Source: Vibrio harveyi NBRC 15634 = ATCC 14126 = KCTC 12724 (GTDB lineage: Bacteria > Pseudomonadota > Gammaproteobacteria > Enterobacterales > Vibrionaceae). From it: 64,000 bases of DNA. Position numbers and translations under genes: made by a program. The stretch lies in assembly GCF_001591145.1 (NCBI RefSeq), contig NZ_BCUF01000028.1, forward strand, positions 1 to 64,000, in the 5' to 3' direction. How positions within the stretch are numbered: position 1 is the stretch's first letter; each line of letters begins with the position of its first letter. Shown here piece by piece: positions 62,290 to 64,000 of the stretch. A model generated the notes under the pieces. It had not been told where the DNA came from. It did not search any database and saw only the letters and a program-made list of their open reading frames with translations.

Positions 62290-63951
62290 ATGTTGAAACA
62301 ACTATTAGAACAAGCAACTTCCAATAACGGTAAAGCGCGTCTGTATGCGTTTGAGAATACCGTAGAGTTGACCAATCTTATTCCACCAACGGTGAGCTAC
62401 GAGAGTGGCGGTAATACACTGATTGTTGGACCGACTGCCATCATTGAGAGTGCAGCCGCGCAGCTATCTCAAATGAACAGCCTGACACTTCTTTCTACAG
62501 ACGGAGAGAAAGGCACCAATCCAGAACTGTACTTTGCAAACTCAGTTCAGGTTTCTGGTTTCCTAGGCACATTTGAAGTGCTTATCGAAAATAACGGTCT
62601 AACAAGCAACCTAGCAAAAGTCGCTATCAATAGTGATTGTTTCGATGTTGTTCTCGATCTTTGTCTAAGTAGCTGTATGTCAGAAGAGGTTCCGGTTCCG
62701 GGTTACTACCCAGTAGGGCGCGGTTATCCAAAACTGGCAGAAGCGCTAGAAGAAATCCCGACATTAATGGGTACGTTTGATAAGCCAAAGTTCTTCCGTC
62801 TGGACACTGATCTATGTGCACACAGTTCTCGTGGCGTGAAAGGTTGTGAGCGTTGTGTGGATGCTTGTCCTGCTGGCGCACTCTCAAGTGAAGGCAGCGA
62901 TAAAACGGGCCATCGCATCGAGATTAACCCATACCTGTGTCAGGGCGTGGGTACTTGTGCAACGGCTTGTCCGACAGAAGCGATTCATTACGCGCTACCT
63001 AATCCTGAAGATACGCAAAAATTCATTGAACGCACGCTAGCGAACTACGAGCAAGCGGGCGGTCTGGATCCTATCGTTCTTATCTGTAGTTCTCGCCACG
63101 AGACTTACAATGTGATGGCACTGAAAGCGCTACCAGATAACGTGATTCCAATTGTGGTTGAAGAGCTTCCTTCTATCGGTATCGATACATGGTTCGCAGC
63201 TCTAGTTAATGGCGCGACGCAAGTGCTATTTGCGGCTTCTCGTTTTATGCCTGCAACCATCATTCGTGTTCTGAACAACGAAGTGGGTATCGCGCAAGAG
63301 CTATTGGATCAACTTGGTATCGCAAAAGAGACCATCGATATCCTTTACTTGGAATCGCTTCGTGAAGGTCCTCCAACACTATGTACAGATTCATTCGATC
63401 TTGCCCTTGGCGACCTTCAAGGTAACAAGCGTCAACGTCTGTTTACTGCGCTTGATGCAATGTCTTCTTCTCGTATTCCAGTTGAGAACATTGTTGAACT
63501 GCCTGCTAACGCCCCTTACGGCAATGTTTCTTGTGAAAGCAAAGATTGTACGTTGTGTATGAGCTGTGTGGCGGTTTGCCCTACACGTGCACTTCATACC
63601 GACGGTGAGTCTCCATCACTTAAATTCGTTGAACAAGATTGTATTCAATGTGGTTTGTGTGAAAAGGCATGTCCAGAGAAAGTTCTGACTCTAACGCCAC
63701 GCATGAACTGGGTGAAAGAAGAGCGCCAAAAAGCGGTTGTGATTCACGAAGAGAAAGCTGCGGAATGTATTCGCTGTCATAAGCCATTCGCACCTCAGTC
63801 TATGATCGACATGCTACAAAATAAGTTACGCGGTCACTCTCATTTCTCTGATGAAGCGGCGATCAATCGTATCGCGATGTGTGAAGACTGCCGTGTGATC
63901 GACATGTTTGAGTCGATGGCAGAAGACCCAATGAAACAACTGAAATACTAG
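62290..63951 (+). CDS. Multi-[4Fe-4S] ferredoxin-type protein of the formate dehydrogenase region
   Basis: A 553-aa cytoplasmic protein with four ferredoxin-type cysteine sets: CERCVDACPAGAL (after an upstream C), CQGVGTCATACPTEAI, CTLCMSCVAVCPTRAL and CIQCGLCEKACPEKVL, then a fifth pair (CIRCHKPF, CEDCRV). Proteins of this type accompany formate dehydrogenase genes in vibrios and Shewanella and probably move electrons during assembly or catalysis. The ATG follows AACTGAGCA with no strong Shine-Dalgarno. The next gene starts 9 bp later. Confidence 0.85.
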   Translation: MLKQLLEQATSNNGKARLYAFENTVELTNLIPPTVSYESGGNTLIVGPTAIIESAAAQLSQMNSLTLLSTDGEKGTNPELYFANSVQVSGFLGTFEVLIENNGLTSNLAKVAINSDCFDVVLDLCLSSCMSEEVPVPGYYPVGRGYPKLAEALEEIPTLMGTFDKPKFFRLDTDLCAHSSRGVKGCERCVDACPAGALSSEGSDKTGHRIEINPYLCQGVGTCATACPTEAIHYALPNPEDTQKFIERTLANYEQAGGLDPIVLICSSRHETYNVMALKALPDNVIPIVVEELPSIGIDTWFAALVNGATQVLFAASRFMPATIIRVLNNEVGIAQELLDQLGIAKETIDILYLESLREGPPTLCTDSFDLALGDLQGNKRQRLFTALDAMSSSRIPVENIVELPANAPYGNVSCESKDCTLCMSCVAVCPTRALHTDGESPSLKFVEQDCIQCGLCEKACPEKVLTLTPRMNWVKEERQKAVVIHEEKAAECIRCHKPFAPQSMIDMLQNKLRGHSHFSDEAAINRIAMCEDCRVIDMFESMAEDPMKQLKY

Positions 63952-63960
63952 GAGCTCGCA

Positions 63961-64000
63961 GTGGATACACAACGAGAACAAGAACAAACACTGAGAACAG
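63961..64000 (+). CDS. Start of the next operon gene, probably a TorD-family chaperone (truncated)
   Basis: A GTG start at 63961 (GGAG 7-8 nt before) opens MDTQREQEQTLRT and runs off the window. In related genomes a TorD/DmsD-type chaperone follows the Fe-S protein and precedes the formate dehydrogenase subunits; that identity is inference from context. Confidence 0.5.
   Translation, partial: MDTQREQEQTLRT

Overview
The window is chromosomal DNA from a marine Vibrio, most likely of the Harveyi clade (V. parahaemolyticus / V. alginolyticus-like). The assignment rests on the complete syp-type polysaccharide locus, NorM next to ribE, an AcfD/SslE-like lipoprotein, and Vibrionaceae-typical small families (DUF3802, DUF2960, DUF3305/3306). 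Coding density is high. I see no tRNA, rRNA, IS element, prophage or CRISPR array.

Layout. (1) 1-4107: 3' part of a giant type I-secreted adhesin with a VWA domain and RTX repeats. (2) 4207-9910: a DoxX-like membrane protein, a 1466-aa M60 metallopeptidase lipoprotein (AcfD-like) and a small P-loop kinase-like protein. (3) 9940-28303, all on the minus strand: a syp exopolysaccharide/biofilm locus in the order sypA-B-C-D-(HPt)-G-H-I-J-K-L-N-O-P-Q-R. Compared with the V. fischeri locus, sypE, sypF and sypM are missing and a free-standing HPt protein sits where E/F would be. Copies of a 15-bp palindrome (TTCTCA-N3-TGAGAA) lie in front of sypA, sypG, sypI, sypN and sypP. All but the sypG copy stand 47-71 bp upstream of sigma-54 -24/-12 promoters, the arrangement expected for binding sites of the enhancer-binding protein SypG encoded in the locus. 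(4) 28620-45630: housekeeping and accessory genes: periplasmic ATP-dependent DNA ligase, DUF3080 lipoprotein, norM, ribE, fructosamine kinase, a REC-CheC/diguanylate cyclase pair, NlpC/P60 lipoprotein, chemoreceptor, Nudix hydrolase, a probably frameshifted gene, sterol-desaturase-like protein, DTW protein and nagK. (5) 45705-54158: molybdenum/tungsten block: tupABC, mobA and a mobB-moeA fusion, divergent from a sigma-54 response regulator/histidine kinase pair. (6) 54259-59695: an MscS channel with a membrane ATPase, ABC-F protein YbiT and a 39-aa membrane peptide. (7) 59762-64000: start of a formate dehydrogenase region: fdhD, DUF3305, DUF3306, a multi-[4Fe-4S] protein and the first codons of the next gene.

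The most interesting new reading is that blocks 5 and 7 appear to share one regulatory circuit. The tupA promoter and the promoter of the Fe-S/formate dehydrogenase operon are both strong sigma-54 elements. Each has a copy of a second dyad (GGKACA-N3-TGTCCC) exactly 70 bp upstream of its -24 element, with further copies nearby. One copy is also embedded in the terminator hairpin that precedes the Fe-S operon. The sigma-54 response regulator encoded beside tupA is the obvious candidate to bind this site, which would couple tungstate/molybdate uptake and cofactor synthesis to formate dehydrogenase expression. This is inferred from sequence only.
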